A stretch of DNA of 64,000 bases, from NCBI RefSeq assembly GCF_007474535.1, contig NZ_VKNW01000007.1:1-64000 (forward strand), written 5' to 3'. The position numbers were made by a program, and so were the translations under genes. Each line of letters opens with the position of its first letter. The first letter of the stretch is position 1. This DNA is from Chryseobacterium echinoideorum. Lineage in GTDB: Bacteria > Bacteroidota > Bacteroidia > Flavobacteriales > Weeksellaceae. This document shows positions 62,491 through 64,000 of this stretch, piece after piece. Below the pieces are notes generated by a model. That model saw nothing but the letters and a program-made list of their open reading frames with translations, was not told the origin of the DNA and searched no databases.

Positions 62491-64000
62491 TTAAATCTTA
62501 TTCTTCTTAAAATTCTCCGCCTGCTCCAGCACATTTTTATACACCTCATCCTGCGTAATTGGTGGATAACCGAACTCGTGCAGCTTCACAATAATTTCCA
62601 TCTTTAGCTGCGCTTTGATGTCATCCCTGTCACTCCAATCCGGAAACTTAGCAGTATCATCTACAATCCTCTTGATTTCTCTGGCAAGTTCCAGCATTTT
62701 GTCTTTGTCAAACTCAAAACCGTACTGTTTGCATACCATATCCAGAATATCATAAAACGCTTTTTCTTCATAGTCAATTCCCAGATCTTCAAAGGATGCC
62801 ATTTCTGTACGCAGTTTTAAAATCAGGTCTAGAATCTGTTCGGAAGTATCAGCCTGAATACCATCGTAATCCAAAATATCCAGTTCGCTACGTTCATTAT
62901 AACTATTGATGATTTTCTGCAGTCTCTCAGAAAATTCAATACCTTTTACTTTATTGACTTTTTTGAAATCGGAGATTGCCTGTTTCAGCAGTCTTTCAAG
63001 AATTTTAATCTTGGTATTTGGTAATTCCAATGCATTGATTTTCTCAAGAAACTTATCATTAAACAGATCAATTGCATTGGCTTTGTTGTCATCCAGTTTA
63101 AAGATTTCTTCCACACCCTCAGAAACAATAGCTTCTTCTACCATTTTACTCACTTTAGCATTCATCTGTGCCGTGTCGGGAGCTTCGCCTTTGGTCAGTT
63201 TGATAATAATTGATTTAATGGCAAAATAAAAATGAACTTCATCGGTTTCCTTTTCGTTAAAGATTTCTGAACCGCAAGTCAGATTGTAGGCTGCTTTCAG
63301 TTTTTTGGTGACATCTACAAAGAAATTTTCAGATTTCTCCGTGTGCAAAACCAATTCAGAAGCCCGGTTTAGGCAATTCAGCTGTTCAATCGGTGAACCT
63401 TTAAAATAATCTGTCGTATCGAACTGATAGAAAAACTGTCGCAAAAGTTCAAGTTGATCTTTTACAATAATGACGGCTTTATCAATATCTTCAAAATCAT
63501 CTGCAGCCGTCGTGTTATTGAATAAGCCCAAAGCATGATTCAGGTTTTTCTTGATGCCAATGTAATCGACAACCAGACCCTTGTCCTTGCCTTCAAACTT
63601 TCGGTTCACACGTGAAATCGTCTGAATCAGATTGTGCGTCTGCAATGGCTTGTCGATATAAATTGTATCCAAAAACGGAACATCAAAACCAGTCAGCCAC
63701 ATATCAACCACAACAGCTATTTTGAAATTGGAATGGAATTGTTTAAACTGTCTGTCCAGTTCTTTTCGGTCTTCTTTATTGCCGAGCAGATTCCACAAAC
63801 TTTCTTCGTCATCTTTGTTTCTGGTCATCACCATTTTGATGCGCTCGATGGGTTTGATTTCTTTCTGCTCCTTTTTGCTCAGGTTTTCCGCAAGACTTTT
63901 TTCATTCCATTCTGGTCTTAGTTTAATGATTTCTTTAAAAAGTTTGTAGGCTATTTCTCTTGAGACACACACAAACATTACCTTTCCGGCAACAGTCGCT
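62491..64000 (-). CDS. hsdR: Type I restriction enzyme R subunit (HsdR), C-terminal part only
   Basis: The frame runs to the window edge, so only about the last 503 residues are visible; the endonuclease and first helicase domains lie outside. At the left of the visible protein is helicase lobe 2: VMFVCVSREIAYKL, VVVDMWLTGFDVPFLDTIYIDKP (motif V) and LIQTISRVNRKFEGKDKGLVVDYIG (motif VI). The rest is the helical C-terminal domain that binds the HsdM/HsdS methylase (DUF3387-like). The subunit moves DNA with ATP and cuts unmodified DNA. hsdM and hsdS are not in the window and should lie upstream on the minus strand, beyond base 64000. Confidence 0.93.
   Translation of the reverse strand, partial: ATVAGKVMFVCVSREIAYKLFKEIIKLRPEWNEKSLAENLSKKEQKEIKPIERIKMVMTRNKDDEESLWNLLGNKEDRKELDRQFKQFHSNFKIAVVVDMWLTGFDVPFLDTIYIDKPLQTHNLIQTISRVNRKFEGKDKGLVVDYIGIKKNLNHALGLFNNTTAADDFEDIDKAVIIVKDQLELLRQFFYQFDTTDYFKGSPIEQLNCLNRASELVLHTEKSENFFVDVTKKLKAAYNLTCGSEIFNEKETDEVHFYFAIKSIIIKLTKGEAPDTAQMNAKVSKMVEEAIVSEGVEEIFKLDDNKANAIDLFNDKFLEKINALELPNTKIKILERLLKQAISDFKKVNKVKGIEFSERLQKIINSYNERSELDILDYDGIQADTSEQILDLILKLRTEMASFEDLGIDYEEKAFYDILDMVCKQYGFEFDKDKMLELAREIKRIVDDTAKFPDWSDRDDIKAQLKMEIIVKLHEFGYPPITQDEVYKNVLEQAENFKKNKI

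Noticed and set aside
62491-64000. A defence island at the right edge
   Set aside because: Only the end of one hsdR gene is visible; no other defence gene lies within the window.

Overview
This is a low-GC window (roughly 35-37 percent by eye) from a Bacteroidota genome, most likely a flavobacterium of the Chryseobacterium group. The evidence is a short 288-residue primary sigma factor, TAnnTTTG-type -7 promoter boxes with A-rich leaders and few Shine-Dalgarno sites, a complete SusC/SusD/SusE starch locus with GH97 and GH13 enzymes, several lipoproteins, a GT117/DUF2723 protein, and paired PLP enzymes that fit sulfonolipid (capnine/sulfobacin) synthesis. I see no rRNA, tRNA, CRISPR array, insertion sequence or prophage.

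Layout. 1-6.4 kb: a truncated lipoprotein gene, a small XRE regulator, a secreted S9D glutamyl-endopeptidase-like protease, an S1/P1 nuclease, rpoD and a lipoprotein. 6.5-15.3 kb, minus strand: a TonB-dependent receptor, kdsA (lipopolysaccharide KDO), a DUF1697 protein and two multi-pass GT-C/GT117 membrane glycosyltransferase candidates. 15.5-21.2 kb, plus strand: a cystathionine-beta-synthase-like enzyme and an alpha-oxoamine synthase (proposed cysteate synthase and cysteate acyltransferase), then a B12-binding radical SAM protein and a FecE/BtuD-type ABC ATPase. 21.3-28.2 kb: a MarR regulator with two perfect palindromic operators, then fadN-fadA-fadE for beta-oxidation. Two four-helix-bundle (S23/IVS) genes sit in the gaps of that operon, the first one frameshifted; each is bracketed by short inverted repeats.

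28.3-37.1 kb, minus strand: DUF805, a two-pore-helix K+ channel-like protein, then a purine cluster transcribed purM, purN, a TrpF-like gene, purH, purD, guaA. Just upstream of purM is a compact promoter / 24-codon ORF / terminator unit. 37.1-38.5 kb: an FMN reductase and a pirin. 38.7-50.4 kb: a starch/maltodextrin utilisation locus (susC, susD, susE, GH97, GH13, SnoaL-like, SLC45-type MFS). It would bind and import oligosaccharides at the outer membrane, hydrolyse them in the periplasm and import the sugars through the inner membrane.

50.7-64 kb: metG; a three-gene operon (lipoprotein plus two secreted paralogues) with a third paralogue divergent across a 0.67-kb AT-rich gap, an apparently undescribed secreted family; a GH10-like lipoprotein; an M23 peptidase-SH3 lipoprotein; typA; a PfpI/DJ-1 protein; DUF1294; a small hypothetical; and the C-terminal half of a type I restriction HsdR cut by the window edge. 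Two kinds of dispersed intergenic repeat occur twice each in the window. Functional statements rest on recognised motifs and family memory; no database search was possible.
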